Positions 28,289 to 35,927 of a stretch of 64,000 nucleotides of DNA are shown piece by piece. The stretch is from Zunongwangia sp. ESRF-bin46. Its GTDB lineage: Bacteria > Bacteroidota > Bacteroidia > Flavobacteriales > Flavobacteriaceae. The stretch spans positions 124,001 through 188,000 of the forward strand of contig NTLF01000020.1 in assembly GCA_002631855.1 (NCBI GenBank). Direction: 5' to 3'. The notes under the pieces are model-generated. The model was not told where the DNA came from. It worked only from the letters and a program-made list of their open reading frames with translations, and did no database searches. The position numbers and the translations under genes were made by a program. The stretch's first letter is position 1. Each line of letters starts with the position of its first letter.

Positions 28289-28948
28289 TTACTGTGTTGT
28301 CTTAACTAAATCTTTGATAGTTTCAGTTGGATTTTCTGAACCGAAAACATAACTGCCCGCTACCAATACATCTGCACCGGCTTCAACCAATTGCTTTGCA
28401 TTTTTATTGGTCACCCCGCCATCGATTTCAATTTTTGTAGAAGCGCCTTTTTCTGAAATAAGCTTTTTCAACTCTCTCACTTTCTCATAGGTATTTTCAA
28501 TAAAAGATTGCCCGCCAAAACCAGGGTTTACGCTCATCAAGCATACCAAATCAATATCTTCGATTGTATCTTTTAAAACTGAAATATTAGTATGTGGATT
28601 TAGAGCTACACCAGCCTGCATCCCTTCAGCTTTGATGGCTTGCAAAGTTCTGTGTAAATGCGTAGAAGCTTCATAATGAACAGTCAAGATGTTGGTGCCT
28701 AACAGAGCGAAATCTTTTACATATCGTTCTGGCTGAACAATCATTAAGTGAACATCCAATGGTTTTTTTGCGTGTCTTGAAATGGCTTCTATAACTGGCA
28801 TGCCAAAAGAAATATTCGGAACAAAAACGCCGTCCATAACATCTAAGTGAAACCAGTCTGCTTCACTGTTATTTACCATATCGATGTCTTTTTTGAGGTT
28901 GGCAAAATCTGCTGCTAGGATGGAAGGTGCTAAAATGGTTTGGCTCAT
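28289..28948 (-). CDS. rpe: Ribulose-phosphate 3-epimerase
   Basis: 219-residue TIM barrel that interconverts ribulose 5-phosphate and xylulose 5-phosphate in the pentose phosphate pathway. Family motifs: APSILAADFANLKKDI at the N-terminus, FHLDVMDGVFVPNISFG near residue 33, DVHLMIVQPERYV, MSVNPGFGGQSFI near residue 138 and EIDGGVTNKNAKQLVEAGADVLVAGS, which hold the metal ligands (His, Asp, His, Asp). The BLUF gene ends 3 bases before its ATG, so the two should share a transcript. Confidence 0.96.
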   Translation of the reverse strand: MSQTILAPSILAADFANLKKDIDMVNNSEADWFHLDVMDGVFVPNISFGMPVIEAISRHAKKPLDVHLMIVQPERYVKDFALLGTNILTVHYEASTHLHRTLQAIKAEGMQAGVALNPHTNISVLKDTIEDIDLVCLMSVNPGFGGQSFIENTYEKVRELKKLISEKGASTKIEIDGGVTNKNAKQLVEAGADVLVAGSYVFGSENPTETIKDLVKTTQ

Positions 28949-28951
28949 GGT

Positions 28952-29350
28952 TTAAATTAAAAAAGGTTCTAAAAGACCTAAAACACTTTTTGAAAAAGGG
29001 GTTGTGTCTTTCGTCTTATTTAAATATTCTTTTAAGTTTTTTAAATCTGACTTTGTTTTAATAATACTAAAGCCTGATTTATATCCTTCAAAGATACGAT
29101 GTTCGTTTTGTTTGTTAAAGATGGTGATAATGTTTTTGTGTCGCTTGTCTTTTTTTATGTCTTCAAAAAGGTTGAGAAGCGTTTCTTTTTCACCTTCTAA
29201 AACTTGTAAAAAATTTCCGTAGTAATATAATAACATACCTGTAATGTCTTCACTACCATTATTGATTTTAGTTGTAGAAAAGACTTCCTCTAATTGGGGC
29301 TCTTTTAGGTCACTAGATTCACTGCTTACATAACAGATAGTATATACCAT
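28952..29350 (-). CDS. BLUF-domain blue-light sensor (FAD-binding)
   Basis: 132 residues, a single short BLUF domain with a helical C-terminal tail and no fused output domain. Compared by position with AppA, the flavin-contacting Tyr (Y7), Asn (N31) and Gln (Q49, in NFLQVLEGE) are all kept, as is the KDKRHKNI segment. The semi-conserved Trp/Met pair of the last strand is changed: Tyr90 and Ser92 stand where AppA has W104 and M106. Output must be through a partner protein. It lies between rpoD and rpe, has its own promoter, and is probably co-transcribed with rpe. Confidence 0.88.
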   Translation of the reverse strand: MVYTICYVSSESSDLKEPQLEEVFSTTKINNGSEDITGMLLYYYGNFLQVLEGEKETLLNLFEDIKKDKRHKNIITIFNKQNEHRIFEGYKSGFSIIKTKSDLKNLKEYLNKTKDTTPFSKSVLGLLEPFLI

Positions 29351-29372
29351 TTTCAGAAAATTTTGAATATAT

Positions 29373-29380
29373 CAAAAATA
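29373..29380 (-). promoter_or_regulatory. Candidate -7 element of the BLUF-rpe transcript
   Basis: TATTTTTG on the minus strand fits TAnnTTTG; it lies 23 bases before the BLUF ATG and just after the rpoD terminator. Confidence 0.55.
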
Positions 29381-29384
29381 CGAT

Positions 29385-29413
29385 AAAAAAACCTCCGGTA
29401 ATCAGCCGGAGGT
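29385..29413 (-). terminator. Terminator of rpoD
   Basis: Minus-strand stem ACCTCCGGC / CCGGAGGT-type hairpin (29391-29398 with 29406-29413) followed by a run of T on the minus strand (A run at 29385-29390 on +). It separates rpoD from the BLUF-rpe unit. Confidence 0.85.
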
Positions 29414-29490
29414 CATTCATCAATCAAAAAACGAACAGTCTTTAATTTCCGTCTAAACGAAAACCTCATACTGTCGTACTCTTCTTAGGG

Positions 29491-30354
29491 TTACCCTAAA
29501 TAGGTTTTCAATATTTTACTTCTTGAAGTATGCTTTAACCTTCTAATTGCTTTCTCTTTAATTTGTCTTACACGTTCTCGGGTAAGGTCAAATGTTTCAC
29601 CTATTTCTTCGAGCGTCATTGGTTGTTGGTCACATAAACCAAAATACAACCTAATTACATCGGCTTCCCTAGGGGTTAATGTTTCTAAAGAACGCTCAAT
29701 TTCGGTCTTCAAGGATTCGTGCAATAATGAACGATCTGGATTTGGTGATTCACCACTTCGCAATACATCATATAGATTAGAGTCTTCTCCATCAATAAGT
29801 GGAGCATCCATCGATACATGGCGACCGCTATTTTTTAGCGACTCCTTTACATCGGTAATGGTCATATCCAATTCTTTTGCTATTTCTTCAGCAGAAGGTG
29901 GACGTTCATTTGCTTGCTCTAAAAAAGCAAAGGTCTTATTAATTTTATTAATACTACCAATTTTATTCAAAGGTAGCCTAACTATTCGAGATTGTTCAGC
30001 TAATGCTTGAAGAATTGACTGTCGAATCCACCAAACCGCATAGGAGATAAATTTAAAACCACGGGTTTCATCAAAACGTTTTGCAGCTTTAATAAGGCCC
30101 AGGTTTCCTTCATTTATAAGGTCCGGTAGGGTCAAGCCTTGATTTTGGTATTGTTTTGCTACCGAAACAACAAAACGTAAATTAGCTTTAGTAAGTTTCT
30201 CTAATGCTAGATGGTCACCCGCTTTTATGCGCTGTGCAAGTTCAACTTCTTGTTCCGCAGTAATCAGGTCAACCTTTCCAATTTCCTGAAGGTATTTGTC
30301 CAAAGAGGCGGTTTCTCTATTGGTTACCTGTTTTGTTATTTTTAACTGTCTCAT
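29491..30354 (-). CDS. rpoD: Primary sigma factor RpoD/SigA of the Bacteroidota type
   Basis: 287 residues, much shorter than E. coli sigma-70 (613) because region 1.1 and the non-conserved region are absent. Region 1.2 is [16 protein letters not shown], region 2 includes [38 protein letters not shown] region motifs (residues 65-103) and [20 protein letters not shown] with region 3 [15 protein letters not shown], and region 4.2 is [23 protein letters not shown]. This is the sigma factor known to use the -33 TTG / -7 TAnnTTTG promoters that recur throughout this window. Confidence 0.96.
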   Translation of the reverse strand: MRQLKITKQVTNRETASLDKYLQEIGKVDLITAEQEVELAQRIKAGDHLALEKLTKANLRFVVSVAKQYQNQGLTLPDLINEGNLGLIKAAKRFDETRGFKFISYAVWWIRQSILQALAEQSRIVRLPLNKIGSINKINKTFAFLEQANERPPSAEEIAKELDMTITDVKESLKNSGRHVSMDAPLIDGEDSNLYDVLRSGESPNPDRSLLHESLKTEIERSLETLTPREADVIRLYFGLCDQQPMTLEEIGETFDLTRERVRQIKEKAIRRLKHTSRSKILKTYLG

Positions 30355-30442
30355 GTAGTGTTAAATAGGTTTGTGGGTGCTTATTTTACCCTTCTATTTA
30401 ATTATACGTAAAGAGGTGTGTAAATGTTACAAAAAAGTTAAA

Positions 30443-31063
30443 TTATTTTACTGAATCATGTATTTTTTCGGTTTTTTCAAGTCTGGTCAAACTGTCAATT
30501 AAAGTCTTATTGGTTGTTTCTATCATTGTGCTGTCATGGCTGTTATAATAGCGATAGACTGTTTTTTTTCTGAAAGAATCAAAACTCTTTTCAATATGTT
30601 TTGCTTTTAATTTTCTAGCCTTTTTTTCTTCAATAGTAGAGATGTTTTCTTCAGAATTTTCTGAAATATTATCAATAGCTGTTTCAGGTAATTTTTTGTG
30701 TGTTGAATCTATCTCTATTGATGTAGCTTTTTTATCGGTTTTAGAATCATTTTCACTTGAGTCTAATTTTGAAACAGTAGAATTTTTGTAATTATTCAAA
30801 TTGTTTTCAACCTCTATAGTTAGTGGGTTTGATTGCTGTGTTGGCTTATTATTGTTTTCAGAAAAAACAATTGTTAAAACTATTCCAGTGGTTACTATAA
30901 TCCCTGTAGCTATCCCCCATGACCAATAAGCTTTCCTACGTTTTTTTGCTCTTTGTGTTAATGAAGCATCTACCTTTTCCCAAAGGCCGCTTTTAGTCTT
31001 TGTTTCATTATTTTGGAGCTTTTCTTTAAATAAAGTTCCTATGTCTTTTTTATGCTCCATCAT
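30443..31063 (-). CDS. Putative membrane-bound anti-sigma factor
   Basis: 206 residues with one membrane segment at about residues 48-66 (WGIATGIIVTTGIVLTIVF). The cytoplasmic N-terminus (about 45 residues) holds LFKEKLQNNETKTKSGLWEKVDASL, a feature typical of small Bacteroidota anti-sigma proteins; the outer part is Asn/Ser/Lys-rich, followed by a charged C-terminus. No ASD zinc motif (HxxxCxxC) is seen. Its start (ATG 31063 or 31060) overlaps the ECF sigma gene by 14 bases, which is the normal sigma/anti-sigma arrangement and the main reason for the call. Signal sensed is unknown. Confidence 0.75.
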   Translation of the reverse strand: MMEHKKDIGTLFKEKLQNNETKTKSGLWEKVDASLTQRAKKRRKAYWSWGIATGIIVTTGIVLTIVFSENNNKPTQQSNPLTIEVENNLNNYKNSTVSKLDSSENDSKTDKKATSIEIDSTHKKLPETAIDNISENSEENISTIEEKKARKLKAKHIEKSFDSFRKKTVYRYYNSHDSTMIETTNKTLIDSLTRLEKTEKIHDSVK

Positions 31064-31601
31064 ACAATTTTTTTGAGTTGTTTTTCTGTTTTAAAATAGC
31101 GTCTTTTAAAATTTGCTTCGCTCGATGGTAATTAGATTTTGAAGTGCTTTCAGATATAGATAGTAGTTTTGCTACTTCTTTATGGGAAAACCCATCCAGT
31201 TGATACAAATTGAAAACCAACCTATATTGATCGGGCAGTTTTTGAACCATATGCAGCAATGTTTCAAGCGGTAAATTCATGGTATCTTTTTCTATAGTTG
31301 TGTCTTCTAAAAGATCGTTTTTATAATCAACGGCTATAGGTTTTCTCGTTTTGTATTTAGCAATTGCTTTATAGATGGTAATTCGTTTCATCCATCCTTC
31401 AAAAGAACCTTTCCTTTTAAAACTTTTTATCTTTTCAAAAATGGTGATAAAGGCGTCGTGGGTATTGTCTTCGGCATCTGCTTCATTTCTACAATATTTC
31501 AATGATAAAAAATAAAGGGTGTTTTTGTACTTTTCGAACAGTTCATTTTGAGCTGCTCGATCCTTTTTTTTACATCGTTTTATTAAATCTTCTATATTCA
31601 A
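31050..31601 (-). CDS. ECF-type RNA polymerase sigma factor
   Basis: 183 residues with the two ECF domains: region 2 at about 20-85 (YKNTLYFLSLKYCRNEADAEDNTHDAFITIFEKI and RKGSFEGWMKRI, cited by position) and region 4 near 115-165 (LPDQYRLVFNLYQLDGFSHKEVAKLLSISESTSKSNYHRAK, cited by position). No fused domain. The downstream overlapping gene encodes the likely anti-sigma. A lipoprotein gene precedes it on the same strand and may be part of the regulon. Confidence 0.92.
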   Translation of the reverse strand: MNIEDLIKRCKKKDRAAQNELFEKYKNTLYFLSLKYCRNEADAEDNTHDAFITIFEKIKSFKRKGSFEGWMKRITIYKAIAKYKTRKPIAVDYKNDLLEDTTIEKDTMNLPLETLLHMVQKLPDQYRLVFNLYQLDGFSHKEVAKLLSISESTSKSNYHRAKQILKDAILKQKNNSKKLYDGA

Positions 31602-31657
31602 ATACTCATTTTTTACTTTGGCTTAAAGTAGTAAAAAGAAAATGATTTTTTAATTTA

Positions 31658-32692
31658 TTATGGACATGAAATAGCTTCTATTGTAAACTGAAATATGTTG
31701 ATTAAGCTTCCAGATTTTTCATCTTCAGCACGAATAAATATTTGCTGTGGATTTGTTGTGTTTGTATAATTTCCTCCTGAAATTTCATTTGTCCCATTTT
31801 CAGCATCTTCTTCTGTTTCATAAAATGAAAATTGTAGCGTTTTTACGTCATTGCTAAATGGGGAAATTTCCAAGCATGCTAAATAGTCCTTTAAATTAAA
31901 CTCGGCAAAACCAGGATTGTCTTCAAATTCACAGCTTGTATAAGTAGTTTCTTTACATGGTAAATTGCAGTTTATAGCAATGTTAAACAAATTTGTGTCA
32001 TTACTGATAATCATTGAAGTGTCGCTTGTATAATCTAATTCCCAATCAAAATTCCAGTCAGCTCCAATTGCTCCAGTGTCATTTAAAAAGATATTAAGAT
32101 GAAGTTGGTCTTCAATAAAATAAGTGGTCCAATTACCAAAGTAAGCTTTACTGTTATGATGAAAAGTGGCGTTACCACCTTGTGCTATTTGGAAATAAGA
32201 GTCAGAGTATATACCATTTGGATTACCGGGCTCTGTAACATCCCAAATACAATTTTCTGTAGTTAAAGCACCATTGCACTCGTTTAATATTTCGTCTTTT
32301 TGGCAAGAGTCTATGCTTTCTTTAAGCTCTTCGTTATTGGTTATTTCAATGATTTCGCCAGTACTTAATTTGCCAGTTATGGGGTAGCTTAGGCTTATGG
32401 AATAATCATCGTTTAAGCTCCCTAATACTTCACTAAATTGCTCATTATTTATAATAGGTATTGTATTGATTAAATTCATGTTCTCGTCAAAAACAAATAA
32501 ATTGAACCAATAATTGAATTCGATACAATTAATTGAGGTTTCTTCATCTTCGGTTGGAATCCTTTTTATTAAATCGTACAGTTCTGTATCAACAACATCT
32601 GTATTAACTGGAACTTTTTCAATAGAGTCGCTATCACAAGAAAAAGTAAATAAGGTTAAAGCCAAGAATAGTAGTTGAAATGTGGTTTTCAT
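31658..32692 (-). CDS. Lipoprotein of unknown function
   Basis: 344 residues. Lipoprotein signal MKTTFQLLFLALTLFTFSC with the lipid-accepting Cys at about 19. Several pairs of Cys are spread along the mature part (SINCIEF, DSCQKDEILNEC, TENCIWD, CNLPCKETTYTSC, LACLEI, AISCP), suggesting disulfides. The part from about 165 to 245 (GIYSDSYFQIAQGG through YTSDTSMIISNDT) has lipocalin-like strand spacing, but no family is recognised. It lies 56 bases ahead of the ECF sigma gene on the same strand, so it may be an extracytoplasmic input or target of that system (inference). Confidence 0.75.
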   Translation of the reverse strand: MKTTFQLLFLALTLFTFSCDSDSIEKVPVNTDVVDTELYDLIKRIPTEDEETSINCIEFNYWFNLFVFDENMNLINTIPIINNEQFSEVLGSLNDDYSISLSYPITGKLSTGEIIEITNNEELKESIDSCQKDEILNECNGALTTENCIWDVTEPGNPNGIYSDSYFQIAQGGNATFHHNSKAYFGNWTTYFIEDQLHLNIFLNDTGAIGADWNFDWELDYTSDTSMIISNDTNLFNIAINCNLPCKETTYTSCEFEDNPGFAEFNLKDYLACLEISPFSNDVKTLQFSFYETEEDAENGTNEISGGNYTNTTNPQQIFIRAEDEKSGSLINIFQFTIEAISCP

Positions 32693-32777
32693 ATTTAATT
32701 GTTTAATGGTTCTTTCTTAATAGTGTAGCTTTTATGAAAAAGTTGCGTGAAACTTTAAAAAAATATTGAACATAAAA

Positions 32778-32804
32778 AAACAGCCCCTTTTAAAGAGGCT
32801 GTTT
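32778..32804 (-). terminator. Terminator of the proCBA transcript
   Basis: Stem AAACAGCC / GGCTGTTT (32778-32785 with 32797-32804) followed by T residues on the minus strand, about 20 bases after the proA stop. Confidence 0.8.
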
Positions 32805-32825
32805 GACTTTCGGTGTATTGGCTTT

Positions 32826-34025
32826 TTACACTCTTACGTGACCATCACCAAATACGTAATATTTGTTTGTCACCAATTGCTTTAGACCTAAAGGCCCGCG
32901 ATGGTGTAATTTGTCTGTGCTAATTGCTAACTCTGCACCTACGCCCATTTGTCCACCATCGGTAAATCGGGTAGAGGCGTTGTGGTATACTGCTGCACTG
33001 TCTATGTGTTCCATAAACTTTTTAGCAGCTTCTTTGTCTTCGGTTAGAATAGCGCTTGAGTGACCACCACTGTAATGGTTAATCTTTTCAATCGCATCAT
33101 CTAAACTGTCAACGGCACCAATAGCAATTTTAAGTGCTAAAAACTCTTCAAACCAAACTTTTTTATCTAGAATGACTTCAGAGTCTGTCAGTACTTTTTT
33201 CACTTCGTCATCTACAATTACTTCTACATCTGAAGCCGTAAGTACTTTTTTCAATTCTTGAAGCTTCTCTTCGTAATTTGGTAAGTTTTTATCAACTAAC
33301 ACCTTATCAAGTGCATTACATCCTGAAATTTTATCAGTTTTCGCATTGATAATAACTTCAATTGTTTTTTTCCAGTCAGCATCTTTGTGTACATATAGGA
33401 AATTGTTTCCTCTACCGCTAATTAAAACCGCGCATTTGGCGTGTTCTTTCACAAACTGAATTAATCGCTCACCACCCCGTGGTACAATTAAATCTAATTG
33501 CTCATCAGGATTTCGCAAGAATTCTTGCGTTTGTTCACGGTTCATTTGCAGCATCTTGATCCAATCTTTTGTAAGATTGTTTTCTTTTAAGGCTTGATGC
33601 CAGCAATCGACCAATATCACATTACTGTGATAGGCTTCTTTACCACCTTTCAGCAATATTTTATTATTGGCTTTAAATGCAAGTACAGCAGCTTCAATAG
33701 TTACATCTGGTCTTGATTCATAAATAATCATAATCGTCCCAAATGGTGCTGTTCTGTTATTAATCTCAAGTCCACTGTCTAATGTAAGACTTGAAATTTC
33801 TTTATTTACTGGGTCTTCCTGATTTTTAACTTCTGAAATGGCTTTTATCATGCCATCTACCTTCGCATCGTTTACTACCAAGCGATCATACAGAGCTTGA
33901 TCGTCCCTTGAAAAAGCTTCTAGATCTTTTCTATTGGCCTCTAAGATGTCTGCTCTTCTCTTATCGAGAATAGAGATCATACTTTCCAGTACGTTGTTTT
34001 TTGTTTTTGTGTCTATCAATTGCAT
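32826..34025 (-). CDS. proA: Gamma-glutamyl phosphate reductase
   Basis: 399 residues of the aldehyde dehydrogenase superfamily. It reduces gamma-glutamyl phosphate to glutamate semialdehyde, the second step of proline synthesis. Visible motifs: RTAPFGTIMIIYESRPDVT near residue 95, LKGGKEAYHSN, VPRGGERLIQFVKEHA near residue 183, and the active-site Cys region ISGCNALDKVLVD near residue 238. HHRGPLGLKQLVTNKY near the C-terminus is also family-typical. It is the last gene of proC-proB-proA. Confidence 0.95.
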   Translation of the reverse strand: MQLIDTKTKNNVLESMISILDKRRADILEANRKDLEAFSRDDQALYDRLVVNDAKVDGMIKAISEVKNQEDPVNKEISSLTLDSGLEINNRTAPFGTIMIIYESRPDVTIEAAVLAFKANNKILLKGGKEAYHSNVILVDCWHQALKENNLTKDWIKMLQMNREQTQEFLRNPDEQLDLIVPRGGERLIQFVKEHAKCAVLISGRGNNFLYVHKDADWKKTIEVIINAKTDKISGCNALDKVLVDKNLPNYEEKLQELKKVLTASDVEVIVDDEVKKVLTDSEVILDKKVWFEEFLALKIAIGAVDSLDDAIEKINHYSGGHSSAILTEDKEAAKKFMEHIDSAAVYHNASTRFTDGGQMGVGAELAISTDKLHHRGPLGLKQLVTNKYYVFGDGHVRV

Positions 34026-34059
34026 ATTTCTTTCTTTCTAAATTTATAATTAGTTTGTG

Positions 34060-34830
34060 TTACGCGTAAAAACGGGTTCCTACGTCTTTACCTTCTAATA
34101 GCTCAACAATTACATTTTTACGCTTTCCATTGGCTATAAAGGTTGGAATGTCTTTACGAGCTGTTTCTTTTGCTATTTTCAGTTTAGATTTCATGCCTCC
34201 ACGGCCTTCACCTTCACCTTTTTCATTTTTCTGAACATATTTCTCCACGTTTTGATTGTGGCGAACTTGTGCCAGTTTTTCTGAATCATCATCATCTGGG
34301 TGACCAGTATATAGGCCATCAGTATCTGTTAACAAGATTAATGCATCAGCCTGGGTTAATTCGGCTACTAAACTTGCCAACTCATCATTATCACTGAACA
34401 TCGACATTTTTAAGGAAACAGCGTCATCCTCATTTGCAATAGGTACAACACCTTCTTTCATTAACCCTTCATAACAATTAATCATATTTTCACGGTGTTT
34501 GCCTGGTGCAAAATCACGTTTAGTGGCCAATACTTGTGCACAGCGCATTCCGTGATCGTGGAATAGGCTGTAGTAATGGCGCATCATACGCGGTTGTCCA
34601 ACTGCAGAGAATATTTGCCTACGGGTAGAAGGATCGTCAGAAGAGCAATCTCCTAACACTTCCTTTCCGGCAATTGCAGATCCTGAAGAGACCAAAATGG
34701 GCTCAATATCATTTTCGTACAATTCGGCAATTTGTCGAACCAACTCATTTAAAATAGGTCCTACAATGCGGTTGTCCTTATTCGTCATAACGTTGGTTCC
34801 TACTTTTATAACCACTCGTTTTTTACTCAT
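34060..34830 (-). CDS. proB: Glutamate 5-kinase, short form without PUA domain
   Basis: About 256 residues from ATG 34830 (MSKKRVVIKVGTNVMTN). The longer frame from 34890 would overlap proC and adds a non-family 20 residues. Amino-acid-kinase motifs are clear: VVIKVGTNV, VSSGSAIAGKEVLG, IANEDDAVSL near residue 128, LLTDTDGLYTGHP near residue 155 and GRGGMKSKLKIAKETA near residue 205. E. coli ProB is 367 residues with a C-terminal PUA domain; that domain is missing, as in other Bacteroidota. Feedback inhibition by proline acts on the kinase domain and could still occur. Confidence 0.93.
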   Translation of the reverse strand: MSKKRVVIKVGTNVMTNKDNRIVGPILNELVRQIAELYENDIEPILVSSGSAIAGKEVLGDCSSDDPSTRRQIFSAVGQPRMMRHYYSLFHDHGMRCAQVLATKRDFAPGKHRENMINCYEGLMKEGVVPIANEDDAVSLKMSMFSDNDELASLVAELTQADALILLTDTDGLYTGHPDDDDSEKLAQVRHNQNVEKYVQKNEKGEGEGRGGMKSKLKIAKETARKDIPTFIANGKRKNVIVELLEGKDVGTRFYA

Positions 34831-34852
34831 GTTGTTTGTTTTAATGTTTGGT

Positions 34853-35653
34853 TTATTGTCCAAGCTCTGTAGCTCGGTTAAATGCTGCATAAGCAGCTTC
34901 TTTAATTAACTCTTTAATATTATTGTCTTCCATAGAATCTAAAGCGGCACGTGTTGTTCCTCCTTTTGAAGCAACTCTATCCATCCAACTATTTGGCGAT
35001 AGATCTGAATCGTTGAAGAGTGCAACAGCGCCTTCAAAAGTTTGGGAAACCAGTACTTTTGAATCGTTTTCTGAAAAGCCCATTTTTAAGGCTGCTTCTA
35101 GCATTGATTGCATAAAATAGAAAACATATGCAGGGCCACTTCCTGAAATACCAGTAGAGGCATTTATAAAGTTCTCATTTTCTACGTGAATGGCTTCGCC
35201 GGTAGTATCTAATAAGTTGCGAACCATAATTAGTTCTATGCGGCTTACTTCTTTAGATTCAGTAAACGAAGTAACCCCTTTACCTACCTTTGCTGGTAAA
35301 TTGGGCATTGTACGGATTACCTTTTTAATACCTAGTCCTTTTTGAATACTCTCTATTGTAATTCCAGCCATTAAAGAAACAAAAACCTGATCTTGATTGA
35401 CTTGATCTTTCATGGTTTCAAAAAGGTCTTCACTATGGTATGGTTTTACCGCAACAAAAACTACATCTGCTTTTGGCAGACAGTCTTCTAAGTTTTCATA
35501 CGCATCAAAATGCGGAATGGCACTCAATGCTTCCGTTTTTTCTGGTGAAACATCAAATATCATTAAATTTCTTCTGTTCAAGTAAGGCGATTTTGCCATA
35601 CCTTCGGCGTAGGTTAATCCCATATTTCCTGCACCAATAACTAATACTTTCAT
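34853..35653 (-). CDS. proC: Pyrroline-5-carboxylate reductase
   Basis: 266 residues. NADPH-binding start VLVIGAGNMGLTYAEGM, VFVAVKPYHSEDLF near residue 70, VIRTMPNLPAKVGKGV near residue 115 and the C-terminal P5CR signature SGSGPAYVFYFMQSMLEAALKMG with SKGGTTRAALDSMED. It carries out the last step of proline synthesis. It is the first gene of the proC-proB-proA run; the gap to proB from its stop is 22 bases. Upstream lies a set of inverted repeats (35829-35874). Confidence 0.95.
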   Translation of the reverse strand: MKVLVIGAGNMGLTYAEGMAKSPYLNRRNLMIFDVSPEKTEALSAIPHFDAYENLEDCLPKADVVFVAVKPYHSEDLFETMKDQVNQDQVFVSLMAGITIESIQKGLGIKKVIRTMPNLPAKVGKGVTSFTESKEVSRIELIMVRNLLDTTGEAIHVENENFINASTGISGSGPAYVFYFMQSMLEAALKMGFSENDSKVLVSQTFEGAVALFNDSDLSPNSWMDRVASKGGTTRAALDSMEDNNIKELIKEAAYAAFNRATELGQ

Positions 35654-35828
35654 AATTTTATTTAATTGTTTGGTCTATAGGGTGCAAGGACCATACGAGA
35701 AACCTGAGTATTTGAAATATTCGGAATTATTTGATTATTTATTCCAATAAACTCAACAAATACAGTAGTTAAGCTGCTTTCATTAATTAATTGTTAATTT
35801 TTTAACTAAAAACAGGTTAGTGCAGAAA

Positions 35829-35874
35829 TGGCAGTATTTGTCTGCCATAATGGGTATTCTGCTATATTGGCAGA
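35829..35874. repeat. Overlapping inverted repeats between pnp and proC
   Basis: TGGCAG (35829-35834) pairs with CTGCCA (35842-35847), and TCTGCCA (35841-35847) also pairs with TGGCAGA (35868-35874), so one central arm can form either of two hairpins; partial palindromes centre on ATAATGG and ATATTGG. It lies after the pnp terminator and about 180 bases before proC. It may be an operator pair or an alternative-folding RNA; no regulator is identified. The gap 35654-35828 is otherwise AT-rich with no recognised element. Confidence 0.45.
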
Positions 35875-35878
35875 TAAA

Positions 35879-35906
35879 AAAACGCCTTCTTTTAAGAAGG
35901 CGTTTT
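35879..35906 (-). terminator. Terminator of pnp
   Basis: Nearly perfect palindrome AAAACGCCTTCTT / AAGAAGGCGTTTT around TT, about 22 bases after the pnp stop; T-rich on the minus strand side. Confidence 0.85.
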
Positions 35907-35927
35907 AAAGTTTATGATGAAGAAAAT

